Below the pieces are notes generated by a model that ran no database searches, had not been told where the DNA came from, and saw only the letters and a program-made list of their open reading frames with translations. Made by a program: the position numbers and the translations under genes. A stretch of DNA of 64,000 nucleotides, taken from NCBI GenBank assembly GCA_009599575.1, contig VWND01000025.1, positions 62,001 to 126,000 on the forward strand. Reading direction: 5' to 3'. Source of the DNA: Blumeriella jaapii. Its lineage: Eukaryota > Ascomycota > Leotiomycetes > Helotiales > Drepanopezizaceae. Shown one piece after another: positions 46,717 through 59,298 of this stretch (position 1 is its first letter; the number at the start of each line of letters is the position of its first letter).

Positions 46717-47457
46717 ATGAGCAAACTCCGCATCCTCTGCCTCCATGGATTCACATCCAACGGCAGCATCCACGCACACCAGGTCCGTGGCCTTACCAAG
46801 TCACTCTCCGCGGACTTCGACTTCATCTTCCCGGACGGCCCCCACGAAGTGCCCATCTCCGAGAAGATGAAGCAGGAAAGCCCATCCATGCGAGCATGGG
46901 CCAACTATGTCTCGGAGAACTCCACGTCAGGACATCGTGCGTGGTGGGTAGCTCGCGACCCGGATCCCTCCAAGAACGATCCAGGTGGCCTTGACGGGCT
47001 GGAGCACAGTGTCGATTACCTGTCCGACGTTATCCAGCAGTCAGGACCGGTACACGCGATTTGGGGCTTCAGTCAAGGGTCTTGCTTTGCCGGTCTGCTG
47101 ATGGCCTTGCTGTCTCTCTCGCAAACGGATCACCCGTTGAGAAAGCGGTTGCCGAGCACTCAGGGCATGCTCAGTGCCGGCATTTTCTTTTCCGGCTTTA
47201 AATCGAAGATTGCTCAACATCAGAGTGCGTATGAGTCTGGCATCGAGGCGCCGACTTTGCATGTTATAGGGGAAAAGGACACGGCGGTGAGGCCCGAGAG
47301 AAGCGAGGCCCTGGCGAGAGTGTGTAAGGATGCCACCATCTTGAAGCACGGGGGAGCACATGAAATCCCGCATGCGGAGGAGCACCTGGAGTGTATCCTT
47401 CGATTCTTGCGTACGCATGTCCGGGCTAGCAGTTCGGACGGTCGAGAAAAGATGTAG
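46717..47457 (+). CDS. FSH-family serine hydrolase
   Basis: This alpha/beta hydrolase of the FSH (DUF341; yeast Fsh1-3, human OVCA2) family is a single exon of 246 aa starting at MSKLRILCLHGFTSNG. The HGFTSNG oxyanion-type loop, the nucleophile S119 in GFSQG, D188 in GEKDTAV and H215 in GGAHEIP make a complete catalytic triad. The predicted start follows a 5' region that is also open in frame from 46393 but lacks conservation. The natural substrate is unknown. Some family members in fungi sit in biosynthetic clusters, but nothing nearby suggests that here. Confidence 0.92.
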   Translation: MSKLRILCLHGFTSNGSIHAHQVRGLTKSLSADFDFIFPDGPHEVPISEKMKQESPSMRAWANYVSENSTSGHRAWWVARDPDPSKNDPGGLDGLEHSVDYLSDVIQQSGPVHAIWGFSQGSCFAGLLMALLSLSQTDHPLRKRLPSTQGMLSAGIFFSGFKSKIAQHQSAYESGIEAPTLHVIGEKDTAVRPERSEALARVCKDATILKHGGAHEIPHAEEHLECILRFLRTHVRASSSDGREKM

Positions 47458-47849
47458 AGAACGCGAAGGTCGAGATATTGTCCAGAGGGTGATAGAGTAC
47501 TCGAGAGCTACTGATATCAGAAGCCACGCCAAGGCCAGCCAGCCAGTCAGTCAGTCAGTCCCAAGCCATACTTTGGCCCCGTGACTACACGTGATCATAA
47601 GCCTCTTTGTGGCGGAAGCTAGCCTGTCTTCGGCTTAGTGGGCCAGGCAGAATGACGGCAACCCCTCCAAGGCAAGATTTCTACAGAATCACAACTTTCA
47701 GTCGACACCAAACCTCCTGGCGACGACTCGATCTTGCATTTCTCTAAGTTGTGGCAGACTGACAAACTTCTCGAGCTGCCATCTCGTACCTGCAAACCCT
47801 CCCTCTCACGCCGCCTACAGTACTGTACTGCATCTGCACACCCAGAAGT
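47458..47849. other. Spacer upstream of VID27
   Basis: This 392 bp spacer has a CAGT/CAGC repeat at about 47533-47562 and TACAGTACTGTAC at 47816-47828, only about 20 bp before the VID27 start. It is probably promoter and leader. Confidence 0.55.
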
Positions 47850-50403
47850 ATGTTCGTCCTCAGAAATGGTAAGTCCCTGACTTCTTGCTTTCCTGCACTT
47901 CGGAGCACGTCGGCCGGGCAGTCGTGATATTATACACACTTCAGATGGATGCTAATGCGAAGATCCTCCAGTGTCAAAGCTGATCTTCGGGGACACATCG
48001 AAGGAGTCTCTGGTCGAACTGCCGCAGGGGCAGCTCTATCTCGTTCGCCCACTTTCTCCCAAGGGATATTCCGAACTCATCTTCAAGGACGCCGCGGCCA
48101 GGATCCGACGAACGAATCAAGACTTTCAGTACCAGCTTGTCGTCCAGCGCGCATACGAGGAAGGCGAGGAGGAGCTTGGAAACGACGAGGACGGAGAGGA
48201 CGCGGAAATCGCTGCACTAGGCGCCGAACGCGACGAGAAGACATTTCTACTCGACGAGGGCCTACACTTCAGATCCGAGATTCGAGAAGGCGGCGAAAAG
48301 GTCCTGGCTTGGAGAGACCTGAGTGGTGACGCAGGCGACCTCTACGAATTCGTCTGCGATCGCTCCATCGGCAGCCAGGAAGTCGAGACTTTTGAGTTGA
48401 CCGCTGTGCAGTGTCAGTACGAAAGGAAGCATAGAAAGAGCCACAATACGGCCACCGTCGAGGACCTCGCCGAGTTTGCGTTCGAGAGCGAACAGCCGAT
48501 CCCAAGTGCCAGCCCCAGCCACAGCCCACAGGCTTCATCGCCAGTAAATTCGATGCCTCCCCCGAGGAACACTGCCAACTCGGCACTGAAGCGGGAGAAA
48601 CGTGACAGCTCACCTGTAAAGACCTCTAAGCAGGTCCCCCTCAAGGAGGAGGGCCCCACTGCTGCACCAGCGGTCGCTGAACATCCCGAGGCCCATTCGA
48701 TTCTAGCTGCGGAGACCGCAGAACTTCACTTGTTCGACTTCGTATCCGGCGCCTTCATTCTGCAGGATCCACGAGTCAAAGCCACGGTATCTGAGGTTGG
48801 CAAGTGGAAGTATTGGCTCCAGATCGAAAGTGACGACAGAGATTGGCTGGGGCAAGAAGTAATTGCGGACATCAACCCGGTTTTCAATTTCGACTACCTC
48901 TCGTTCATTTTCAACGCTTACACTCCGGCTGGCGATGCCTTCTCATGGCTTCTTCGATTCAAGGACCAGGAAATCGAGACGAGATTTCAAGAGGGCTTGA
49001 TGCAAGCTCTGTGGGAGCAGTTGAATGAATTGAAGTGGAACAAGAGCAAGGAAGAGGAGCGCGATTACGTTCTCGAGGCTTTCCAGGATCTCGCCATGGA
49101 CGACGCTCCCGAGGAAGAAGAGGAGGAGGAGGAAGAGGAACCGGAGATTGATGACGACGGCCAGAGAAGCGAACATTACGATAGTGATGAAGAGGATGAC
49201 GACGTGGTTACTGGAGACGATGATGGCAACGTCAACTCTCAATTGGCGGTGGGCTACAAGCATGATCGATCATTTGTGGTTCGTGGATCAAAGATTGGTG
49301 TGTTTAAGCATACTCCAAACAACAACCTCGAGTTCTCCACGAACATCTCCAAAGTTGAGACACCTGGTGGCAAGCTCTTCAGCCCCAAGAAAGTCATGCT
49401 GCACGCCGAGGATACGAACATGATTCTGCAGAACGAAAGCGATCCGAACTCACTCTACCGGATGGACTTGGAGTATGGCAAGATTGTCGACGAATGGAAA
49501 GTCCACGACGACATCCCAGTCAATACATTTGCTCCGGAAAGCAAGTTTTCTCAGATGACAGGCGAGCAAACTTTCCTAGGCCTGTCACGGAATGCGCTCT
49601 ACCGGATCGATCCTCGTCTTGCAGGCAACAAGCTTGTTGATAGCGAGCTCAAGCAATACGTCTCCAAGAACGACTTCTCGGCTGCCGCTACTACCGAGAA
49701 GGGCTACATTGCTGTCGCCAGTAACAAGGGCGATATCCGCATGTTTGATCGTCTCGGAATCAACGCCAAAACGCACATTCCCGCTCTCGGAGACCCTATC
49801 ATCGGTCTGGACGTCAGCGCTGACGGTCGTTGGGTCTTGGCTACTTGCCGCACGTATCTCTTGCTCATCGATGCGATGCAAAAGGATGGGAAGAATGAAG
49901 GCAAGCTTGGCTTCGAGAAATCCTTCGGCAAAGATTCGAAGCCACAACCTCGTCGCCTAGGTCTCACTCCATCTCACGTTGCACAATTTCAGCACGAGAC
50001 GGGAGCCGCTCTTTCTTTCACGCCGGCCAAGTTCAACGCTGGAGAGGGCTCATCCGAGACCTCTATCATCACGGCCACTGGCCCTTTCATCGTGACATGG
50101 AACATGAAGAAGGTGCTGCGCGGCAGCAAGGATCCATACAGCATCAAGCGATACGCCGAAGAAGTCAAGGCCGACAACTTCAAGTACGGCAGCGACAAGA
50201 ACGTCATCGTGGCCCTGCCCAACGAGGTCAACATGGTCGCTAAGCAGTCTTTCAAGAAGCCGACCCGAGAGAGCATCGCGACTCCTGTTCGGGTGGGCGG
50301 AGGTAGCTTTGGCGGTCGACGAAGCGAGGGAGGTCGTCTTAGCACGCGAGACAGTGGGCGGTACAAGCTGGGCAAGGAGGATGTTGTCAACTCTCCCTAT
50401 TAG
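47850..50403 (+). CDS. VID27: Vid27-family WD-like protein
   Basis: This cytoplasmic protein is named for vacuole import and degradation in yeast; its precise role is unclear. Exon 1 (47850-47868) encodes MFVLRN and exon 2 (47972-50403) the rest, joined by a GT-AG intron, for 816 aa. The N-terminal domain begins VSKLIFGDTSKESLVELPQGQLYLVRP. A PH-like middle domain (ELHLFDFVSGAFILQD) and an acidic stretch of Glu/Asp (about residues 405-440) follow. The C-terminal beta-propeller-like domain reads SFVVRGSKIGVFKH, ISKVETPGGKLFSPKKVMLH and DFSAAATTEKGYIAVASNKGDIRMFDR. The frame is intact. Identity to the family is clear throughout. Confidence 0.95.
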
Positions 50404-51193
50404 TTTCAGCGGTTTCTCTATCTCGTCACGAGTTTATGAAGAGTGAATAGGGGACACTTGGAGCATTTGGGCAGGGGGCGTTCGGCCGTTCGTTCTGATG
50501 GGATGGAGGCAATTTAACTTCGGATCTGAGCTTCTTTGGTCCGGCTGGACTTGTCAGCATCGATGCACTTTCATGTATGTAGCAGTAACACCAATACCCA
50601 TAATCTTTTGAGGCCTTTCCTGGTCGACCAGCGAAGCGATTGCACTGGCTTACTTGTACCGGGACATGGCATCAACCGGTATATCAAGTACTGTAGCACG
50701 GCCTCTGCAGAAGCCATGATCGATCACAAGCAAAGCCTGGTAGGGATAGCCAACCAAGCAATTGCCCAGGACGGTAGACGGCAGCAGCACGAAACTTGGC
50801 AACGGCAACACTTGCAGATGCCCGAACTGCGGTCCTGCACGGCAGAAGAATCTCAGACGTCAGAGATTGGTTTTCTTGTTTTTCTCACCACGAATTTGTT
50901 TTTCTTTTTGGTTTGTATGGGGTAACACAAGGGCACTCTGCGGTACATGACGTATTTCTTTCCGGGGTGAGTCGAATCCCTGCTTCCCGTGTGGGAGTGC
51001 AGTGGTACTTATAAACAAAGGAAAACCCCCGTTTCCCGTTTCGCCTCGCTTGCTTTTGTTTACCTCGACTACTACTCAGGGTGCAAATTTTCTCGGCATA
51101 TTTTTTCACGTCCTCCTCTACGCGCACCGCAGCTTGTACCAAGCATCATCTTACTCGACAACACATCGCACCCTCAAGCACGGCGATACCAAG
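50404..51193. other. Gene-free spacer
   Basis: This is the tandem spacer between VID27 and the PAP2 phosphatase gene. A 129-codon frame (50536-50925) has no recognisable features and no support. It contains CAAGTACTGTAG near 50690. Confidence 0.55.
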
Positions 51194-52890
51194 ATGAACT
51201 TCTTCAAGCGCCGTCAGGGCGAGCCCGAGTCCGAGACTGTTGCAACGCATCACCGTCACCCCGCCGAGAAGAGCAGAGATCACCACACCGGCGGACCGGT
51301 CGTCGTCATGGACATGGGCAAGCGACCAACCGTCGGGCAGTGGCTGAAGGTTACGTGGTTGGATCTCCTGACGATGCTGGCTATGGGCATGATTGGGCTT
51401 GGGGTACGTTGACTCCATACACTCCTGGTGGACATGGCTGTAAGGGTGATTGGCAGAAGTTCTGAGAGAGGCATTGGGGGTGAGAGGCTGGCTAATACTA
51501 AAAAAAAAAAACAGGTCTACTTCGCGCACCCGGCGCCATCGAGATCGTTCCCTGTTTACTTCCAGGACGGCGAGATTGTGTACCCGCAATTCGCGTACCC
51601 GATGCGCAAGGAGATTGTACCCATCTGGGCTGCGGCTCTGCTTGCTGTGCGTATATCCCTCTCCCCTTTCTTCTCTCCGGGACTCGCGGGTCTATCTACA
51701 AACAAAGAATCGCTGACTCCTCCAAGGCCTTGGTCCCCATCTTCTGCTTTCTGGTGATGCAAATCCGCATCCGCTCCTTCTGGGATGTCAACAACGCCAT
51801 CATCGGACTCCTCTACTCGCTCATCACGGCCGCCGTCTTCCAGGTCTTACTCAAATGGTACGCGCGCAAGCGCTCCTCTCCGCCATCTATCTTGATACAC
51901 TACTGACTCTCCACCCCCCCAGGTTGATCGGTGGTCTCCGCCCACACTTCCTCACCGTCTGCAAGCCCAACATCCCGCTCACGGGCGAAGCAAGTGGGAA
52001 TGGCCTCCGCCAGATCATGTACGACCGCACCATCTGCACAGGCGACGAGTCCGAGATCGACGACTCGCTCGAGAGCTTCCCGTCGGGCCACTCGACCGCC
52101 GCCTTTGCGGGCTTCGTCTTCCTTTCGCTCTACCTCAACGCCAAGCTGAAGGTCTGGTCCAACTACCACCCAGCCATGTGGAAGCTCGTCGCCACCTACG
52201 CCCCAATCCTCGGCGCGACGCTCATCGCCGGCTCCCTCACCATCGACGAGTACCACAACTGGTACGACTGTCGCCGGCGCCATCATCGGCACCGTCATGG
52301 CCTTCAGTGCCTATCGTATGGTGTACGCGTCCATCTGGGACTGGCGCACCAACCACCTCCCACTTAACCGCGCAGCTCCTCCCTTCCCAGGTACGGGAGC
52401 GGAGCACGCTGTGTTCACGCGCAAGGCCGGCTGGGGATCTACTGATGCTACTGAATATCGCGATGGTGGCTTGCGGGACGATCGTGTGCTTGGCCATGGC
52501 AATGGTGCTGGTGTGTTGGTGCTGGGAACAGCTTCGAGCGCAAGCCCGTTGCTGGGACCGCGGGCCATCTCCACCGCGAGCCGGACCCCATCGTCTAAGA
52601 CGGTCTGGCATCTCTGGTCATCCATCATCTCGTCTCTTGAGTCTGGGAGTCGGGACTCGTCTGCTTTGTTCACGGTTCCGCTGGGGATTTGCGTGGTGGC
52701 TGGGAGTTCTGGTTTCTTCTCGGGGATCGCGGGATCGGTAGGCGTGGATTTGCAATGGAAAGGGCAAGGGCTGCCTGTCTGCCTGCTAGGCAAAGTGGGA
52801 GAGGGCGTAACGGTATTTGCTTGTCTCGCGTTCCGTTCGTTTCACCTCATGCCCTTGTGCTTGAGAGCAGATAATGAACCAAATGACTAA
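51194..52890 (+). CDS. PAP2-type lipid phosphate phosphatase (DPP1/LPP-like)
   Basis: This integral-membrane phosphatase acts on phosphatidate, diacylglycerol pyrophosphate or similar lipids. Exons are 51194-51403, 51515-51646, 51727-51857 and 51923 onward, with GT-AG introns. The phosphatase motifs are all present: KWLIGGLRP (KX6RP), PSGHSTAAF and DEYHNWYD. Transmembrane helices run from WLDLLTMLAMGMIGLG to YAPILGATLIAGSL. The frame breaks at about 52270, just after NWYD. The next helix AGAIIGTVMAFSAYRMVYA lies in another frame and four bases (TGTC) sit where three or six are expected. The C-terminus after KAGWG (52440 on) is unlike the family and may be wrong, so the 3' end is uncertain. 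Confidence 0.85.
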
Positions 52891-53847
52891 TTCATCTCCT
52901 CGAGAGATCAACACACGTTTTGCTTTCTCATCGTCTCTTCACATTTCTCATGAACTAACTCAGGTCCTTCTCCGATAAAGAAAAGAAGAGGTCTTTGCAT
53001 GAGAATCAAAAGGGGAACAAAAAAAGCTAGGAGGGAGCTCACAATAACAAGGTGTTCCGAGATTCCAAGGTCCCGGTTTGCAAAACCTATGGTACCTTGA
53101 GAAAGTAGGCTCTTCCTCGTGCTACATCCTCTTAATCTAAAGAAACAAAAACACCACTCTCGTTTTACTTTTCTGGTCGTCGCTTTTCTTTCCCCCCTGT
53201 CTCACACCTCACCTCACCTCACCTCGCCTCGCCTTAAAGCCGTCGATATCTCTCTCAATCCTTGCTTTAGCCCTCTTTGCGCAGCGGTGCTGTTTAAAGG
53301 GGTGCCGGGCACAGCGGAAAGACATGATGCGGAACGCGCTGGGGATTATTCTCTCACGTCGAGGAATGTAGGGCTTGGCTCAGGACATTTGTATCTGTGA
53401 AAGAGAGTCAGTCGTGCTTGCACAGTTTGGACGGGATTGTAAGAGTGGAAATAGCGCGGGTTGGGTGTGAGGAAGAGCTCCCGGTAGTGGATGCTTTCAA
53501 TGTTGTAGATAGCTTATTGGGATGAGTACGATGCGCAGTCCATGTCAAGCATATGTTTATGATTTAGGGGTTTTTTGTTTCGAGTCGGTCTGGACAGAAG
53601 CCGCTCGCGATGATCCCGCTTTGGGGCTTCTGATAGATGTTGCCCCGAATTGTACGGACAAAGGCTTGGATGCTGCTAATCTATAGATATATATTCATCA
53701 CGAGAGAGGCGGCGGCCTATACCCAATACGCTTTCCGCTCGCTTGTTAAAGAACATGCATGCATGGCATTTCAAGAATACCAACCACCCTCCAATCACAT
53801 TCCATAAGCCATACACCCACAAGATTCACACAGACGCCCTGCTGGCT
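52891..53847. other. Convergent gene-free spacer
   Basis: This 957 bp stretch lies between the PAP2 gene and COG6, both ending here. It contains a short CACCT repeat (about 53206-53230). No gene was recognised. Confidence 0.6.
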
Positions 53848-55984
53848 CTACGAGAGCAACACGCGTATCTCCCCACTAGTCCTTGGGAACAACGCCCGGA
53901 GCGGCTCACCCTCGCCCCCCAAATCCTCTTCCCAGATCTCGTCGGCCTTGCTGATCATGTCCTCCACCCTTTCGAAATCATCGCAGAATCTGCCAGCCGC
54001 CTTCTCTGTTATCTCCGTAACCAAGGCACTGCTCTGCAACAGCTTCAGGTTCTCCGTCGCGTCCATCAGCGCCGATGGGAGGAAGTCGTCCAGGATCTGA
54101 CTGGCTTGTGTTAGAGCGTCGGGCTGGAAAGGAGGCAGGGTGCGGATAGATTCCAGGTCGGGCTTAGAGGTTGCGGACAGCGGAAGCAGGGCAGAGAAGA
54201 GGGGAGAGAGGGCAGAAGAGGTGAGGAGGAAGTCGTATTGGAAGGTTGTGAGTGATGCGCTGTGTTCTTGTATCTTGGCCTCGATTTCGGCATTCTGCGA
54301 AGTTGTGAAGTCGAATGGGGCGAGGACATTGCGGGCGAGTAAGAGGCAGTTAATGGAGAAGATGGCGTTGGAAGGGGCCGGAAGGGGCTTGGCTATTTTC
54401 TCGGTTGCGTTCATAAACGGCACGAAGGCCTCGGTCAAGATTGGGCGGAAGTCGGCTTCTCGACTATCTAGGGAGGTAAACGAGGTATCGTAGGTTCTCA
54501 TGATCGCGGTGAGCTGCTTGAGACCTTCCTGCAGGAATTCCGGAGGTTGAAGGTTAGGGGGAGCAATCTGGACGTCGCTTTGGAGACTGGCAACGTGGTC
54601 GCGCATCAGAATGCGGAATTGCTTCGAAGCGGACTCTTCAAGCGTGGCGAGGGAATCTAGAAGGACAGAATCGCCACCCAAGAGCTTGGAAAAGGTAACT
54701 CGGTAGAAGTCTAGTAGGTTGGCGATCTTGTACGCTGTGATGGTCTCTTCATGGCTCTGAATGACCTGGCCGATCCGCTGGCGCAGCACCTTGGCTACAC
54801 CTGCAACGTCCTGATCGACTAATTCGTTCAAAGCCTTGATGCCGTCAAAGGAGTTCGTGTCGTCTTCGGCGTATTTGTTCCAAGGTTCGTTGTCTCGACC
54901 TGCTTGGATACCCTTGGCGATTTCGTCGCCGTCCGAAATGAAAAGAACCTCTAGCGCTTCTCGCTCGCTTACAGTGGCGGAGTGCGTCCATGCTAACATG
55001 TCCCCAACGTAGCGAAGAGGATCGTGAGCAGCAAGCTCAATCGGCTTGATTGAAGTATCTGGCTCGCCACTGCCAGACGTTCCTGTCAAGGCCGTATAAA
55101 ACGAGTCTGAGAGGACATGCTCTCGAGCTTCAGTGAAGAAGTCAAGGCAGTTCTGAAAGAGGGACGGCCGTTCGGCTAGCACTCTCAACGCTCTTCGTAT
55201 CGATGAGCTGATCTGCGGATTTTCCAAATTCAGAGACTTGAACTCGCGTTGGATCCACCTATACAGCTTTTGAAAAGCCCCATTCAAATCTTTGGAGACC
55301 TTCTCCAGTATCTCTAGTCCCAGACGCTGGTTCTCTGTCCCAAGCAAGACCTCGCAGTCGTGCTGGATCTTCGTCGCGCGTGCCAAGTCCGCAAAGAATT
55401 TGTCGTTGACAGGCTCAGCTGTAGATGTGAGGGTGGCAACGTCATCATCTGACATGATGAAATGTGCATTGAAGGCTCTCAGAAGGTCTTGCTTCAACTC
55501 GACTTGCTCTTTTTGTTTCATAAGCTCGGTAGCTTCTTCAAGCACAGGTACGGTTTCTTGATGGGCTGCTGTTATGTGGCGTTTCATCTCCTCGCAACCC
55601 TGGTTGAGACTTGCTATCGTGAGACCGATGCGCTTAAGTTGCTACCACCGATGTCAATATAATCAAGTCCAGCACCTTCAGAAGAAAGCCAAATACCGCG
55701 GCCACGTGACCAAACTCCTTGATAATATCGCCATTGCTCTCGATAACTTCCTTCTGCACGTCTAGTCGGAGCTGGCGACGGGTCTCGGCGTTGTTTTCCA
55801 CATTGCGATGGTCCAAGAGAGCAAGAGCATCTCTGATCTCCGAGTCCGCGTATGATGCAGAGAGGACAGAAGTGACTTTTGATGCCAATGGATTGCTGCG
55901 CTGCTGAGTAGCTGGAGACGAAGTCAGTGATTCAAGTGCATCCGTTGTGGAGGACTTCCGAGTCGAGGAAGAATCATTCGCCAT
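53848..55984 (-). CDS. COG6: Conserved oligomeric Golgi complex subunit 6
   Basis: Cog6 is a lobe B subunit of the COG tethering complex for intra-Golgi retrograde vesicles. Exon 1 (55984-55697) and exon 2 (55641-53848) are joined by a GT-AG intron (HVAA|QLKRIG) and give 693 aa. Family signatures include [28 protein letters not shown] at the N-terminus, [22 protein letters not shown] and [20 protein letters not shown]. The middle has [21 protein letters not shown] and [22 protein letters not shown]. The protein is largely helical. The frame is intact. It diverges from ATG9 with a 466 bp spacer. Confidence 0.95.
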
Positions 55985-56450
55985 GACGGAAGAGAGGTTT
56001 CATTGAGTATTGTGGTTATTCCAAACGAAGCTATTCCAAACAACGAAATGCTCTCGCTAATGCTCGGCTTGGGACAGATACCAGGCTAGTCTCTAAGTGC
56101 GCTAGAGCGAGGCTGACAGATCCTCGGCCGTCACCAGCCACCAGCCACCCGCCACTTCAGCCTCCCGTCCTATCGCTCCTTATCGTTTGTCAGCCTTTCC
56201 ACACCTCAGATGCCCGTGTGACTCTCCCCCGATCACATCAACATGGCATAAAGGCGCCTTCGTCGACACTATCCCAAGACATCGAGTCATCTCGTGTGAT
56301 TCAAATGCTCAGTTCCTTGCTCTCTGCCCGCGTGGTAGCCCACGACTTGCTGCCATCCATCTCACTCGCCGCCCACAAGTTCTCCCTTTCTCCAACACTC
56401 ACAAGGGAACCGACCTCAGACTTGGCCTCCACACGATAGTTGCCACGACT
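55985..56450. promoter_or_regulatory. Divergent promoter, COG6 / ATG9
   Basis: This 466 bp spacer between divergent starts includes a CCACCAGCCACC repeat at about 56136-56150. No defined factor site was recognised. Confidence 0.6.
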
Positions 56451-59298
56451 ATGATGACCTCAAATCTCCTGTCGCGACTGCTACCAACGAATGCCACCGG
56501 TCGATCCATCTACGACGACCTACGTGCCCATGATGAGGCGTCCGACTTGGACGAGGAGGCAGGTCTAGCTTTAGACGAGGAGAACCTGCGATTTCGAGAC
56601 GAAGAGTTGGGCAATGCAGAAGCTTTGGCGAAGAAAGCCATATTACAACCGAATCGACGGCCTTCCTTCCCAGGCAGCAGCGCAGGAGACAGCATGAGGG
56701 TGGCAGCGCCCCGCGAGGGAAGTCACAAAGTAGATGGATTGCACAGTCGCCTAGGTTGCTCGATGAGGATGGAGACGACGACGTTCCTGCTTCTTTGTTG
56801 ATCGAAGGCAACGATATCCCAGGGCCAAGTAAGCCAACAACGCCTCGGTCAAGGCAAGGAAAGATTCCCAAGAGGAGTTCCGCGGTACCGGGAACGTCGA
56901 ACAGGGAGACTCGAGCACACTGGGAAGCTGCACAAGAGCAGCAACGTTTACACCGAGAGGAAGACAGTACCTCTAGAGCAATGCTTCCCCCTCGGGCCCG
57001 GTTCGGACTTCTCGCTGGAGAAGAGAAAGCATTGTGGAGATGGGCAAACGTTATCAATCTCGACGCTTTCGTAGAGGAGGTCTATGAATACTATGTTGGA
57101 GCTGGCATTCTGTGTATACTTCTCGATAAGGCCTTGAACTTGGCGTAAGCCTTCTTGGGATCAGACTCCGCGGAATATGCTAATAACAAGTAGGCAAATC
57201 ACTTTTGTTGCGGTTTTCACAACATTTCTGACACAGTGCATCGATTACCCGGCAATACCTCATAGCAAGAAATTGTCCCAGGTATTGGTACCACACTGCA
57301 CCAAGAAAATCTCCGGAATGCCAAACTTAGCAATTTGGTTATTCACCTTGCATATTCTGTGGAGAGTCTACTTGCTTTTGGCCGATATACCTCGACTCTT
57401 GCGCATGCGAGACTTTTTCGTACATCTTCTCAAAGTTCCTGATGGAGATATGCAGACCATCTCATGGCAAGATGTCGTGGGGCGCTTAATGGCTTTGAGA
57501 GATGCGAATCCTGTCTTGACACAGAGAATATCACCAAAGGCTCGAAAGTACCTGGGGAGTCAATCTAAACAGAGATTAGACGCCCATGACATCGCCAATC
57601 GTCTTATGAGAAAAGAGAACTATCTGATCGCTATGTTCAACAAGGACATCTTGGATTTGACGCTGCCGTTTCCCTTCTTGCAAGGTCGTCAGCTGTTCTC
57701 GAGAGCGCTGCTATGGAATCTGGACTGGTGTGTCATGGGACTGGTGTTCAATGATGCTAACCAAGTCCGACAATTAGTACTGAAAGACTCCAAGCGACGA
57801 GAACTCAGTGAAGCCCTACGTCGTCGTTTTCTTTTTGCCGGGTTTATGAACGTCCTGTTTGCGCCAGTTATTGTGATATATCTGATGATAGTGTATTTTC
57901 TGAAGTATTTCAATGTAAGCTGTGCGGTGAAAAAGTGCTCAAAGTCTTTTTACTAACCGTACCCAGGAATACAAGAAAAACCCATCCGCGATAGGCTCTC
58001 GCCAGTACACTCCCTTAGCCGAGTGGAAATTCCGAGAATTCAACGAATTGAGTCATCTTTTCCACAAAAGACTCAACATGTCGTACCCATTTGCCTCTCG
58101 ATACCTCGACCAATTTCCGAAAGTCAAAATGGTCCAATTTGCCAGATTCATGTCTTTCATCGCAGGAGCCATTGTATCTGTCCTTGCTGTGGCGACTTTA
58201 TGGGGACAAGAGTCGTTTCTCAGCTTCGATCTCACCGCTGATAGAACAGTATTGTTCTACCTTACAGTGTTCGGTGGTGTTTGGGCTACTATGAATGGCA
58301 TGATTCCAGAAGAGAATCTCGTTTTTGAGCCAGAATACGCACTGCGACAAGTGATCGAGTACACCCATTACATGCCATCACAGTGGCAAAACCGACTTCA
58401 TAGCGATGAAGTGAAGAGAGAATTCTCAACGCTATACCAGATGAAGATTGTGATCTTCTTGGAAGAGATTCTCAGCATCATCGTCACACCCTTCATACTC
58501 TGGTTCAGTCTGCCGAGGTGCAGCGATCAGATCATCGATTTCTTCCGCGAGTTTACCATCCACGTCGACGGCGTCGGTTACGTCTGCTCATTTGCCGTCT
58601 TTGACTTCAAGCAGGGCGATGGGAGAAAGCCGCCAAATGGAGGTGGGAACGCCGACGTTCGAGATGAGTATTACTCTACCAAGCACGGCAAGATGGCCAT
58701 GTCCTACTATGGCTTCATAGATAATTACCTCCTCAATCCGAAGACTGCCGTCCAAGGCCACGTCCCGCCTGGACAACGTCACCATCATCCTCCACCATCT
58801 TTCCCAGGGCTCATGTCCCCGACGTTGGCAACCGAGATGCAAAATTCGCGTCTGGGACGAAGCGAAAGACGACCGGGCACTAGCCGAATCGCAGGTGGTA
58901 TACCACAACCAGCTCGCACGCCGAGATTCGCACCCGCCGGGGTCCAGGGATCGCCCATGGAATCCATTCTCCTCGATCCACATCACCAGCCCTCGGGCTC
59001 AGGCTTCGGAGGTAAAAGTTTCCGCCGCGGAGGCTCCAGATATCAAGCCCGAGCAAACATCGCCGAAGAGCCCCTCGAGGACGAGGAAGAGGACGTTGCT
59101 ATCCCGCGTGAGAGTCGCAGCTCGGGGAAATTCTACGAAGGCAATCTTGGGGAGTCGAGGTGGGAGACTTCGCCAACTCGGACGCCGGCTAACGAGCCAG
59201 CGGATGAAGAGGCTGAACCGCCCGGCGGAGGTGGTGTTTTGGGCCTGTTATACCAATTCCAAAAGGCGCAGACGGGAGGTCCAGGCGTGACTATTTGA
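56451..59298 (+). CDS. ATG9: Autophagy scramblase Atg9
   Basis: Atg9 is the multispanning lipid scramblase on vesicles that seed the autophagosome. Exons 56451-57144, 57194-57914 and 57967-59298 with GT-AG introns give about 915 aa. The cytosolic N-terminus is followed by the core: WRWANVINLDAFVEEVYEYY, TLHILWRVYLLLADIPRLL, ANRLMRKENYLIAMFNKD, HLFHKRLNMSYPFASRYLDQFP and EILSIIVTPFILWFSLP. The long C-terminal tail is proline- and charge-rich. The frame breaks between about 56675 and 56700: the N-terminal frame reads RRPSFPGSSAGD, while the downstream frame reads RRQHEGGSAPRGKSQSRW. Adding one base restores all later intron phases exactly. The second ATG of MMTSN could also be the start. It diverges from COG6. 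Confidence 0.95.

Noticed and set aside
50536..50925. 129-codon frame between VID27 and the PAP2 phosphatase gene
   Set aside because: It ends in a hydrophobic stretch but lacks any family resemblance and lies where UTRs and promoter are expected.
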